Of a stretch of DNA of 12,041 nucleotides, positions 1-6,989 are shown one piece after another. Both the position numbers and the translations under genes were made by a program. Within the stretch, counting starts at the first letter, position 1. Every line of letters begins with the position of its first letter. The notes beneath the pieces are model-generated. The model had not been told where the DNA came from. It ran no database searches and saw only the letters and a program-made list of their open reading frames with translations. The DNA is from CAYOVG01 sp964407285 (lineage in GTDB: Bacteria; Desulfobacterota; Syntrophobacteria; Syntrophobacterales; Syntrophobacteraceae): assembly GCA_964407285.1 (NCBI GenBank), contig CAYOVG010000220.1:1-12041 (forward strand), given 5' to 3'.

Positions 1-60
1 ACTTATATGTACTAATATAGGTAATTTGATATTTGTAATCTCACGGATTCAGGTTATTGT

Positions 61-570
61 GTGCCGATAGCCGAAATGGGGGTGCTTTTGTCGGAACTGG
101 TACGCAGCAAACCACCCAAAAGCAGGAAGATTCCAAAAGACATCGTCATCGAGGCGAACATCGCACGACGGGTGCTAAGTGATTTGCCTTCGGTCAACGC
201 GCTTGGTGAACAGGTCCCTTTCAATTGTCCGGAGTGTGGCGGGGTCTTGTGGCAGATGGCGGAAGGAGATCTTCTAAGATACCGCTGCCATACCGGCCAT
301 GCCTTTACCTCCGCAGTGCTCCTCGCCGAACAAACCGCGAAGATTGAAGAAACGCTCTGGGTTGCGCTACGAATGTTTGAGGAACGCCAGAACCTGCTCG
401 TAACCATGGACAAGCGTCAGGGCAGCAAAGCTTCCACATCGCTATCTCAGCGGATTAAAGATTATCAGGTCCACATTGGCCGCATTCGCGCTATGTTGAT
501 GACCACCGACAAGGATTCGGACAATGAAGAGGCTGCTGACAATCAGCGCGGCAGGATGGATAGAACGTAG
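61..570 (+). pseudogene. C-terminal fragment of a CheB-type methylesterase with a Cys/His zinc-ribbon-like tail
   Basis: The 169 residues match the end of stand-alone CheB-type protein-glutamate methylesterases: a VPIAEMGVLLSEL segment like the last helix of the catalytic domain, then a tail with CPECGG (Cys56, Cys59) and RCHTGH (Cys76, His80), which looks metal-binding, then a helical region. The Ser/His/Asp catalytic domain that should precede it (about 180 residues) is absent. The conserved reading appears to begin a few codons before the GTG at 61, but in-frame stops at 13-15 and 22-24 block it and the first 45 bases are AT-rich. No other upstream frame reads as CheB. I therefore read it as the remnant of a larger gene cut by deletion or insertion. 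A short protein started at GTG 61 is possible, but no clear ribosome site precedes it. CheB enzymes demethylate chemoreceptors; this piece could not do so. Confidence 0.6.
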
Positions 571-881
571 CGAAACCCATCAATACAGACCGGCATGTCG
601 GTATCCCTCCGGCCTAACAAGTCAGCATAGCCCGAATGAAGCTTGCGGAATTCAGAGCCGCCGGAGCGCACCATGTTCAGAGCCATGTAGAGCAGACACC
701 GCATGAGATGTCCGTGTGTTTCCACCGCCGCCGCGGCATGGTAGCGGTCCTCCCCGTAGGTTCCTTTGTTGGAATCGAGTTGACATCGATCCGTACCGAT
801 GGTAATAGGGTGCTAATTGCCCGACAGAAGTCGGAGTGATTGAGCCGTGCAATAGTCCAGTCAATGTGATCGAACAATCGA
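571..881. other. Intergenic stretch without a convincing gene
   Basis: Short open frames exist on both strands but none has a good ribosome site or a recognisable product. The least random is on the - strand, about 804 to 543: it is open, lacks a normal start, and faintly resembles a transposase C-terminus, too weakly to call. The stretch ends in the strong terminator at 882-934, so it may be transcribed on the + strand, either as the tail of the CheB-fragment transcript or as an unrecognised small RNA. Confidence 0.4.
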
Positions 882-934
882 GGCCATGAAGGTCTTTGAC
901 GCTGTACCGTCGAAGCGCCTTCACGGCCTTTTTT
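882..934 (+). terminator. Rho-independent terminator
   Basis: GGCCATGAAGG (882-892) pairs with CCTTCACGGCC (918-928) with a single A-C mismatch. An inner stem, GACG (898-901) with CGTC (908-911), is extended by further A-U and G-U pairs and closes on the loop CTGTAC. Six T residues follow at 929-934. There is no T run on the other strand, so it acts on + strand transcripts. The nearest coding sequence upstream ends about 310 bases earlier. Confidence 0.8.
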
Positions 935-1041
935 ATTTCGGCGGGTCGTGCGCTATTGCCCCGGTTCCGCGTGAATGCAGAATCGGTCAATCAATCGACT
1001 CGTTCGTCGATGAGTCAATCAACGTTCAGTCAGACCAGATA

Positions 1042-1055
1042 GTGAAATATCTCAC
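1042..1055. promoter_or_regulatory. Candidate CRP/FNR-family operator upstream of the receptor gene
   Basis: GTGA-AATATC-TCAC matches the inner eight bases of the CRP consensus (TGTGA-N6-TCACA) with the correct 6-base spacer, and 12 of 14 positions are palindromic. It lies about 145 bases before the preferred receptor start. A 9-base direct repeat GTCAATCAA (986-994 and 1014-1022) and a GACTC/GAGTC inverted repeat (997-1001 and 1012-1016) lie just upstream. No Fur-box-like sequence was seen here. The site is visible; the identity of the regulator is inferred. Confidence 0.4.
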
Positions 1056-1199
1056 GACGCCGTATGACGTTGCGGCCCGGCCGTACACAACCGCTTCCCG
1101 GCGGGCATACGCCGCGGGCGATGGTGTGCTATGCGTCCGGAAGACTATATGGATATCAACCATGTGGGGGAGTTCGACATAGAGAAAGGAAAGAATGTG

Positions 1200-3701
1200 A
1201 TGGCAAGGAAAAGTATACGGAAAGGCATGGCGATGTCTTTGACGACCTGCCTGCTGTGCGTGTTTGTATTGTTGTGCTCGGGACTGATTCTCGCCCCGAT
1301 CGTTGCGAACGCCGAAGGGGGTGGCGGACCTGTCGTCCCGCCTTCTCAAAGCGATGGCGCGACGGCGGGTGGAGCCGTGGATGCGTCCGGCCTCGCGCAA
1401 CCGGAACCGGAAGAGACCGGAAGCGCTCCGGCGCCCGCATCACGCCATGAGACGGTCGCTGAAACGAATGAAAAGCCGCGGATCACCGATCCGGGTCCGG
1501 ATGGAATGTTTTCGCTGGGCGGGGTAACGGTCACGGGCAAGATCGCGGACGAAACCACGGCGAACGTGCCGGCGGTCGTGGAAACCTTGACCAAGGAGGG
1601 CATCGAACGAATCAATGTCGTGGACACGGCGGATGTCTTCAAATACATGCCCGGTTCTTACCTGAGAAAACTCTATCCCGGCTCGACCAACCGGCCTCTT
1701 GTCATTCGGGGCAATAATTCCGCTCTGACGGCAAGGACCCTTGTCCTGATGGACGGCATACGCATCAGCGATTTCCTGGCGGCGGGCCATGGCAATGCTC
1801 CCAGGTGGCAAATGGTCGCGCCCGAGGAAATCGAACAGGTCGATGTGATCTACGGTCCGTTCTCCGCGGAGTTCAGCGGCAACTCGATGTCCGGGACGGC
1901 GCTGATTACGACGCACGTCCCGCAAAAGATGGAAGCCGCGGCGAATGCAAAGTATTTCTATCAGAACTTTCACGAATACAAGACCGACGATGACCTTCAC
2001 GGCTACACGACGTACCTGTCTTTCGGCGATAAATGGAAAGACCTGTCCTACATGGTCTGGTACGACAGGCTCCAGGCCGAAATCAACCCGATCCAGTACG
2101 TGACCAGGGAGGCGTCGGCAGGCGGAAGCTCCAGGGGCGCCGCGGTAACCGGGTGGGACTTCGACAAAGACCCCAACGGGAGGGACAGGTACATCCTGGG
2201 GTCGCCCGGAGAGTCGGACCTGGTCAACAACGCCTTCAAGGTGAAGTTGAACTACGACCTGACGCCCGAATCGCTCCTCCGGTTCACCATGGGGTTCTGG
2301 GATTCCCGCCAGGATTACGATTCCCCGGAATCCTATTTGAGGGACGCACGGGGGAATCCGGTCTACACGGGCACGGTGAATATCGACGGCCGCAGCTACA
2401 CGCTCGGTTCCTCGACGTTCACGTACCAGAAAAGGGAAATACAGGATTTCGTCTATGGATTGACGTATGACCTCGATTCTCCCGGCGGGTTGAAGATCAC
2501 GGGTACGGCAAGCGCTTACGATAAGGCGAAAGACCTCACCCGCACTTCCAGCACGGCGCCGCCCGCGGCGGAACACGGCGGAGCGGGGCAGACCACGGAG
2601 ACCGACGCCGGCTGGTATACCGGTGACCTGAAAGCTGCCTATGACCTCCCATGGATGGGCGTTCACACCGTCGCCGGCGGCTACCATATCGACTGCTACC
2701 ATACGGACAGCGAAACCTGGAATACGTCGGACTGGAAAAAGGACACCAGGACCTCGCTCAACCAGGGATCGGAAGGAAAGACCATGACAAACGCTCTGTT
2801 CATCGAAGACACGTGGCGTATTGTCGACAAGTGGTCCGTGTACCTGGGCGGCAGATATGAATGGTGGCGGGGATTCGACGGATCGAAATCCACCGACGCA
2901 TCTTCACGGCGCGTGACTTCCGGTCTGGACGACAAGAGCGAGGAAGCGTTCTCTCCAAAGCTCGCAACCACGTACAACCCGACGGATGACTGGAGACTGC
3001 GGTTTTCCATGGCTCTTGCCGAGCGGTTCCCGACGGTGGGAGAACTCTACTACGGCGGCATCAACTCCGCCGGCGTCATTACGAATTCCAACCCCGATCT
3101 GAAACCGGAAAGCGTCCTTGCCATGGATTTCACCATCACCAGGTTCATCGGAAACGACGGCGAGGCGCGCTTGACTTTCTTTCAGGACGATGTGGAAGAC
3201 GCTATTTACAGCCAGACGAATTACTACACCAACGTGACGAACTTTCAAAACGTCGATGAAGTGAGAACCAGGGGCATAGAGGTCGCCTTCAACAAGCGCA
3301 GATTTCTGATCGATGGGCTCGGGCTGTTCGCCAATCTCGCCTGGACGGACTCCGAAATCCTGAGAAACGACAACGTTCCGGCGAGCGTGGGGAAGAACTC
3401 CCCGCGGGTGCCCGAGTGGCGCGTGAAATGCGTACTGGACTACGCTCCCACCGACCGCTGGTTCGTGACTTTCGCCGGCCACTATGCGAGCGAGCAGTTC
3501 GGGACTCTCGACAACAGCGATACCGAAGGCGGTTACGGCGGCGTCGATTCATTCCTCGTATTCGACGCCCGCGTCTCCTACAGGCTGCTTCAGAACCTGA
3601 CGGCCGCCGTCGGTGTGGACAATATCACGGATGAACTCTATCACGTGTCGCACCCCTATCCCAGAAGGACCGTTCTTGCCGAACTGAAATGGGTTTTCTA
3701 A
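1200..3701 (+). CDS. TonB-dependent outer-membrane receptor
   Basis: A ligand-gated 22-strand beta-barrel importer of the outer membrane, powered by TonB-ExbB-ExbD. I chose the ATG at 1200 because AGAAAGGA (1183-1190) sits 9 bases upstream and a signal peptide follows at once (residues 1-38: basic start, hydrophobic core, cleavage after VANA). The same frame is open from an ATG at 1131, but that start would put 23 polar residues before the signal. Residues 39-95 are a Gly/Pro/Ala/Glu-rich linker, longer than usual. A possible TonB box is LGGVTVTG (106-113). The plug covers about 120-240, with RPLVIRGN, LVLMDGIRI and the EIEQVDVIYGPFSAEFSGN segment typical of the family. The barrel runs to the end and closes on the terminal aromatic LKWVF. 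The length of 833 is within the family range. The ligand (siderophore, haem, cobalamin or other) cannot be read from the sequence. The exbB-exbD-tonB operon lies convergently downstream. Confidence 0.93.
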   Translation: MARKSIRKGMAMSLTTCLLCVFVLLCSGLILAPIVANAEGGGGPVVPPSQSDGATAGGAVDASGLAQPEPEETGSAPAPASRHETVAETNEKPRITDPGPDGMFSLGGVTVTGKIADETTANVPAVVETLTKEGIERINVVDTADVFKYMPGSYLRKLYPGSTNRPLVIRGNNSALTARTLVLMDGIRISDFLAAGHGNAPRWQMVAPEEIEQVDVIYGPFSAEFSGNSMSGTALITTHVPQKMEAAANAKYFYQNFHEYKTDDDLHGYTTYLSFGDKWKDLSYMVWYDRLQAEINPIQYVTREASAGGSSRGAAVTGWDFDKDPNGRDRYILGSPGESDLVNNAFKVKLNYDLTPESLLRFTMGFWDSRQDYDSPESYLRDARGNPVYTGTVNIDGRSYTLGSSTFTYQKREIQDFVYGLTYDLDSPGGLKITGTASAYDKAKDLTRTSSTAPPAAEHGGAGQTTETDAGWYTGDLKAAYDLPWMGVHTVAGGYHIDCYHTDSETWNTSDWKKDTRTSLNQGSEGKTMTNALFIEDTWRIVDKWSVYLGGRYEWWRGFDGSKSTDASSRRVTSGLDDKSEEAFSPKLATTYNPTDDWRLRFSMALAERFPTVGELYYGGINSAGVITNSNPDLKPESVLAMDFTITRFIGNDGEARLTFFQDDVEDAIYSQTNYYTNVTNFQNVDEVRTRGIEVAFNKRRFLIDGLGLFANLAWTDSEILRNDNVPASVGKNSPRVPEWRVKCVLDYAPTDRWFVTFAGHYASEQFGTLDNSDTEGGYGGVDSFLVFDARVSYRLLQNLTAAVGVDNITDELYHVSHPYPRRTVLAELKWVF

Positions 3702-3742
3702 CGGCTGACGGCCGTTGAATTGAAGTTTAAGGAGAACGGAGG

Positions 3743-3776
3743 CGATCCGAAAAGACCGGCAGGTCTTTTCGGATCG
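3743..3776. terminator. Perfect 15-bp hairpin between convergent genes, probably a two-way terminator
   Basis: CGATCCGAAAAGACC (3743-3757) pairs perfectly with GGTCTTTTCGGATCG (3762-3776) around a GGCA loop. It lies between the receptor stop (3701) and the tonB stop (3842). There is no U run after the full stem, but the inner GACC/GGTC stem is flanked by A4 and T4, so a short hairpin followed by U4 can form in transcripts from either strand. Confidence 0.6.
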
Positions 3777-3841
3777 TAAAGTCGTGAAGATCGTGAGACC
3801 GTGTTCGCTTCAGACCGGCCGCGCTCTTTCGTCAACCTGCG

Positions 3842-4744
3842 CTAATTCCTGGAATTTTTCAAAACGAAGTGCACGGGCAGTTGCGCTTTGCACATCATGG
3901 GGACGCCGTTTTTCATCGCAGGCTTGAAACTCGCGTTTCTGACGGCTTCCAGGGCGGCCTCGTCGAAACCGAACCCCGCGCCTTTGGTCACGGCCACGTT
4001 CAACAGGCGTCCGCGCTCATCGATGGTGAGACACAACAGGACCGTTCCCTCCTTTCCGCCTTCCCTGGCCAGCCTCGGGTACTTCGGCGCGATCTTGCTG
4101 ATGAATCGCGGACCATCCGCCGCGCCGAAGGCCGTGTTGACGACCCCCTGTCCGGCTCCGCCGCCCGAGCCTCCGCCCGTGCCGGGACCGCTGCCTCCAC
4201 CGCCCCTTCCGGCTTCGGCGACGCCGAAGCCGCTGCCCTCCGCAACGGCTCCGGGCGGCCCCGCCGGCGGGCTGTTATCCACCGCCGGGACGGCGGCCGG
4301 CTGCGTTTCTTCTCCGACGGGCCGGCGCTCCCTTTGCGGCTGCTCGACCATCGGCTTGGGCTTCGGCTTCGGGACCGGCTTTTCCTTCTTCCTGACGACC
4401 ATCCGCGCGGGCCGTGGGGTCTCAACAACCTCGGGCGGCTCCGGAACGGCGAGCTTCTCCTCCGGAGGTTCGGGTTCGCTTTGCGGAGGAGCGGGCGGCT
4501 TCTCCAAAACCGAGGTTTGCGCGGGACCACCTCCGCCTTCGCCTCCCGAACCGCCTCCCATGCCTTCCATGCTGAGAAGACTTATCGTAAACACGGGAAC
4601 CGGGACTTCCTTTTGCGGCATGAACCACGGGCTCGACCATACCAGCAGCAGGATCGCCAGGTGCGCCGCCACCGACAGTCCCAGGCTGTACACATACTCA
4701 TTTTCGGAAAAACGGCTGTAGTCGCCGGAACCCTGAACTTCCAT
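3842..4744 (-). CDS. tonB: TonB energy-transducing protein
   Basis: TonB carries energy from the inner-membrane ExbB/ExbD proton channel to outer-membrane receptors. From the ATG at 4744 the protein has 300 residues. It begins with a cytoplasmic segment (1-16), then one membrane anchor (about 17-38) holding the SVAAH form of the conserved SxxxH motif (Ser24, His28). A long periplasmic spacer follows (about 60-210): Gly-rich, then Pro/Glu-rich (80-112), then Lys-Pro repeats (118-132), then Gly-rich again (180-200). The C-terminal TonB domain covers about 212-295 (KYPRLAREGG, EGTVLLCLTIDERG, FDEAALEAVRNASFKPAMKNG, VHFVL). A GTG at 4783 would add 13 residues; I prefer the ATG, which has AGTGAGGG upstream. 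It is the last gene of the operon, 129 bases after exbD. TolA is excluded by the TonB-type C-terminus and the lack of tolB/pal nearby. Confidence 0.9.
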   Translation of the reverse strand: MEVQGSGDYSRFSENEYVYSLGLSVAAHLAILLLVWSSPWFMPQKEVPVPVFTISLLSMEGMGGGSGGEGGGGPAQTSVLEKPPAPPQSEPEPPEEKLAVPEPPEVVETPRPARMVVRKKEKPVPKPKPKPMVEQPQRERRPVGEETQPAAVPAVDNSPPAGPPGAVAEGSGFGVAEAGRGGGGSGPGTGGGSGGGAGQGVVNTAFGAADGPRFISKIAPKYPRLAREGGKEGTVLLCLTIDERGRLLNVAVTKGAGFGFDEAALEAVRNASFKPAMKNGVPMMCKAQLPVHFVLKNSRN

Positions 4745-4873
4745 CAGCGTAACCCTCACTTCCCGACAGTTTCCCTGCAGCACCCGGCTGTTTCGCCCGG
4801 CGCCGGCCCATTCTCACCGACAGCGCTCCCGATCCCCTCTCCCCGCAACTCACCCGGCAGCCGCCGAAGCACA

Positions 4874-5398
4874 TCACGAAGCCGGCGCGACGGCCTGCCC
4901 CGGACCCTCCACGGCCCCAACCGACGATTCTCCGGGATTCCCTTCCCCATGGCCGGAACCGCGGCTGCCGTTATCCCGGTCGTTAGCCGCTCCCGCGGTC
5001 ACCATCCCGATCTGGTCGATTCCCGCATCATGCATCGCCCCCATGACCTTGACCACGAAGCCGTAGTTGATGCCTTCGTCGGCCTTGAGGAAGATGGAGC
5101 GTTTGTCCCGACGCGTCCGGTACATGGCGGTGAGCCCGGAGCCGAGCCCCTCGAATTCGACCTGGTCGTCATTGATGTATACCCTGCCGTCCCTGGTCAC
5201 GCTGACCACCACCCGTTCCTCCTCGTTGGAGATCGTCTGAGCGGAAGTTGCGGGAAGATTGACATCGATTCCCTGCGTCATCATTGGTGCGGCAACCATG
5301 AAGATGATGAGCAGAACGAGCATGACATCGACAAAAGGAGTCACATTGATCTCCGAGACCATCTGGTCCTGCGATCCGCCGCCAAGTTGCATTCCCAT
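4874..5398 (-). CDS. exbD: ExbD/TolR-family proton-channel subunit
   Basis: Partner of ExbB in the inner-membrane proton channel that energises TonB. The 174 residues contain a short cytoplasmic N-terminus, SEINVTPFVDVMLVLLIIF with the family's membrane Asp (Asp24, equivalent to E. coli ExbD Asp25), and a periplasmic domain (about 45-140) with the usual VSVTRDGRVYINDD and KADEGINYGFVVKVMGAMHDAG segments. The last 35 residues or so form a Gly/Glu/Ser-rich tail that most ExbD proteins (about 140 residues) lack. The start at 5398 follows a GGGGGGTGG purine run and lies 15 bases after the exbB stop, so the two are almost certainly co-transcribed. TolR is an alternative name by sequence alone; the adjacent tonB favours ExbD. 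Confidence 0.9.
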   Translation of the reverse strand: MGMQLGGGSQDQMVSEINVTPFVDVMLVLLIIFMVAAPMMTQGIDVNLPATSAQTISNEEERVVVSVTRDGRVYINDDQVEFEGLGSGLTAMYRTRRDKRSIFLKADEGINYGFVVKVMGAMHDAGIDQIGMVTAGAANDRDNGSRGSGHGEGNPGESSVGAVEGPGQAVAPAS

Positions 5399-5413
5399 CG
5401 AACCACCCCCCTT

Positions 5414-6187
5414 TTATGGACGTATCAGGTCACGCTTGAGCGAATTGAGAAATTCGATTGAAAACTGAACCATTTCATCGTCGATCAGTTGAATCCGGTT
5501 GGAGAAGTAGTTGTAGGCCGCAACCGCCGGAATGGCTGCTGCAAGCCCCATCGCCGTGGCGATGAGCGCTTCGGAAATTCCCGGCGCCACCACGGCCAGG
5601 TTGGCCGACCCTCTCGCTCCGATATCCTGAAAGCTGGTCATGATGCCCCACACCGTACCGAACAGGCCCACGAAGGGGGCCGTGCTGCCCGTCGTGGCCA
5701 GGATCGGCAGGAAGCGCTTCATTCTTCTCCTGTTCGCCACCGCCGCCCCCTGGATGGCGCGGTTCACGTTTTCCAGGACAATCTCCGGCTCTTCCCGGAA
5801 TCTCGGGAGACCGTCTCCGCCTCCGAGCGTCTCCTTCACCCGCTTCATTTCGGCATATCCCACCCGGAAGATGTGGGCCAGGTAGCTCCGGCCGAACGCC
5901 CGGCTATCATCCAGGAGCGTGTCGTAGCTTGTCTGGTCCAGGAAGAGCTTCGAGAACTTCTCCGATTCCTTTCTCGCTTTCTGAAACAGGCGGGCTTTCA
6001 GGATGACGATTCCCCAGCACAGCACCGACATCGCGACGAGGCCCGCCATAATGGCCTGGACCACAACACCCGCGCTCAGCACCATGTTCAGAACGCCGGC
6101 CCCGGTCCCTCCCGCGGCATGGGAACCGGCAGCGCCGGCGGTTTCCGAAGCGGCATGAACCACAGCAGCAAGAACGTTCACGTACAT
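5414..6187 (-). CDS. exbB: ExbB/TolQ-family proton-channel protein (MotA/TolQ/ExbB domain)
   Basis: Inner-membrane scaffold of the ExbB-ExbD motor. The ATG at 6187 is chosen because AAGGAG (6197-6202) lies 9 bases upstream; a TTG at 6211 in the same frame would place the Shine-Dalgarno inside the gene. The 257 residues comprise an Ala/Gly-rich periplasmic N-terminus (1-40), a first membrane helix (about 42-64), a large cytoplasmic loop (65-155), a second helix with the signature TGSTAPFVGLFGTVWGIMTSF (166-186), and a third helix (about 202-226, GISEALIATAMGLAAAIPAVAAYN). Topology and length fit ExbB/TolQ. It is the first gene of exbB-exbD-tonB. Its leader contains a strong hairpin plus T6 only 36 bases before the start codon, so expression may depend on read-through. 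Confidence 0.9.
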   Translation of the reverse strand: MYVNVLAAVVHAASETAGAAGSHAAGGTGAGVLNMVLSAGVVVQAIMAGLVAMSVLCWGIVILKARLFQKARKESEKFSKLFLDQTSYDTLLDDSRAFGRSYLAHIFRVGYAEMKRVKETLGGGDGLPRFREEPEIVLENVNRAIQGAAVANRRRMKRFLPILATTGSTAPFVGLFGTVWGIMTSFQDIGARGSANLAVVAPGISEALIATAMGLAAAIPAVAAYNYFSNRIQLIDDEMVQFSIEFLNSLKRDLIRP

Positions 6188-6223
6188 CCGGCAGATCTCC
6201 TTTGAAACCAATGGTATAAAAAT

Positions 6224-6281
6224 AAAAAAGCCACGACGCTCCTCCTCCCCTTTCTCACGGGGGGAAAGAGCCTTCGTGGCT
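6224..6281 (-). terminator. Intrinsic terminator in the exbB leader, candidate attenuator
   Basis: On the - strand AGCCACGA (6281-6274) pairs with TCGTGGCT (6236-6229) and runs straight into TTTTTT and then ATTTTT. The inner part is a C/U-rich arm facing a G/A-rich arm and can fold in two ways: CTTTC with GAAAG, or the CTCTTTCCCC side with GGGGAGGAGGAG. It sits between any upstream promoter and the exbB Shine-Dalgarno. It could be a leader attenuator, or the end of an unrelated upstream small transcript. Confidence 0.7.
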
Positions 6282-6297
6282 CGAATCTGTAAGAGAC

Positions 6298-6317
6298 AAA
6301 ACGGCGACTCGCCGCCG
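6298..6317 (-). other. Short GC hairpin followed by T4 in the exbB leader
   Basis: On the - strand CGGCG-AGT-CGCCG is followed by TTTTG, just upstream of the larger leader terminator. The stem is only 5 bp with a 3-base loop, so it may be a weak pause or terminator, or part of a larger regulatory fold. Confidence 0.3.
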
Positions 6318-6400
6318 GGCGCTTATGGAGACGGCCTTCCTGACCGTTGTTTATCCCGGACGGACGAGAGATGATCGCATATATCCATTACCGGATAACT

Positions 6401-6429
6401 TCCCTACCAGAGAGCAGGATGTTTGTCAA
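6401..6429 (-). promoter_or_regulatory. Possible sigma70 promoter for exbB-exbD-tonB
   Basis: On the - strand a perfect -35 TTGACA (6429-6424) is followed after 17 bases by TAGGGA (6406-6401), a poor -10. An inverted repeat TATCC-N6-GGATA (6382-6397) lies directly downstream, where an operator would be expected. If the promoter is real, the leader is about 200 bases and includes both hairpins. Confidence 0.3.
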
Positions 6430-6989
6430 CGCGAAATAGAGGCGATGTTCCCGCCGTCGAAGTCGAGGTCGATACATGTTCGAGAGTTGTGGAAGCGGGG
6501 GAGGGGAAGCCACGAACCGGCGAACAGTCAAGGCCCGGGCGCGCCGATAACAGCCATGAAGACAAAAATACGTAAAATTACTACCTTATGACCATGAGTA
6601 CTTGTTTTTCTTCCTAAAATAGAATACAAAACAGCCTGAATATCTCAGGTGACTCCGGCATTATCCGGAAAACAACAGGTCCGTAACATGGACACGGAAT
6701 AAACCGACCCTCCGGCCCCCCTGAAGCCGGGAAAGGGAAAAGTACCCTTTCGCCTGTTTGCGACTCTTTCCCGAGCGCATCCGGGAGGCGGCCCACACCA
6801 TGGAGGGTTCGGTTATCCACCGATCGACGCACTGCACCGGTTCCTGAATGAAAAGACAACACGATGGATTAATTGCCCGAACCGGCAGCCGGCAGGCTCG
6901 GTTCTTCTGCCCGCCGGCCCGGTGACACAGCAGCCGTGACGCGGCAAATCGAAGGAAGCCGCTCCGGTTTCAGCAACGAGAAGTTGAAT
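6430..6989. other. Long intergenic stretch between divergent transcription units
   Basis: No convincing gene is present. Visible structure includes the dyad CCTGA-ATATC-TCAGG (6635-6649), which shares the AATATCTCA core with the receptor-gene dyad, and the inverted repeat GAAAGGG-N7-CCCTTTC (6731-6751). A + strand open frame from 6325 and a - strand frame ending at 6614 lack family features and are probably chance. I looked for cobalamin, c-di-GMP-I and other common riboswitch cores and found none that match. Confidence 0.4.

Noticed and set aside
543..804. Minus-strand open frame ending in LLYMAL and YVLSILPR, faintly like an IS110-type transposase C-terminus
   Set aside because: The likeness is only in spacing and hydrophobic pattern, there is no normal start or ribosome site, and no catalytic motif or terminal repeats were found.
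1440..2702. 420-codon open frame antisense to the receptor gene
   Set aside because: It has no domain pattern and lies opposite a clear beta-barrel gene; long antisense frames are expected at this GC content.
3869..5461. 530-codon open frame on the + strand across tonB and exbD
   Set aside because: The - strand frames carry clear TonB and ExbD motifs; this one is Arg/Pro/His-rich without family features.
6323..6388. 21-residue leader peptide on the - strand upstream of exbB
   Set aside because: It has no good ribosome site and no run of regulatory codons; an ATG in this stretch is expected by chance.
6325..6591. 88-codon + strand open frame in the intergenic region
   Set aside because: It has no ribosome site or recognisable domain and overlaps the exbB leader signals on the other strand.
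6614..6862. c-di-GMP-I or cobalamin riboswitch on either strand in the 6600-6870 region
   Set aside because: Fragments such as CGCAAAC and GGCGAAAGGG recall parts of such RNAs, but the paired core, the order of conserved blocks and the B12 box are absent.
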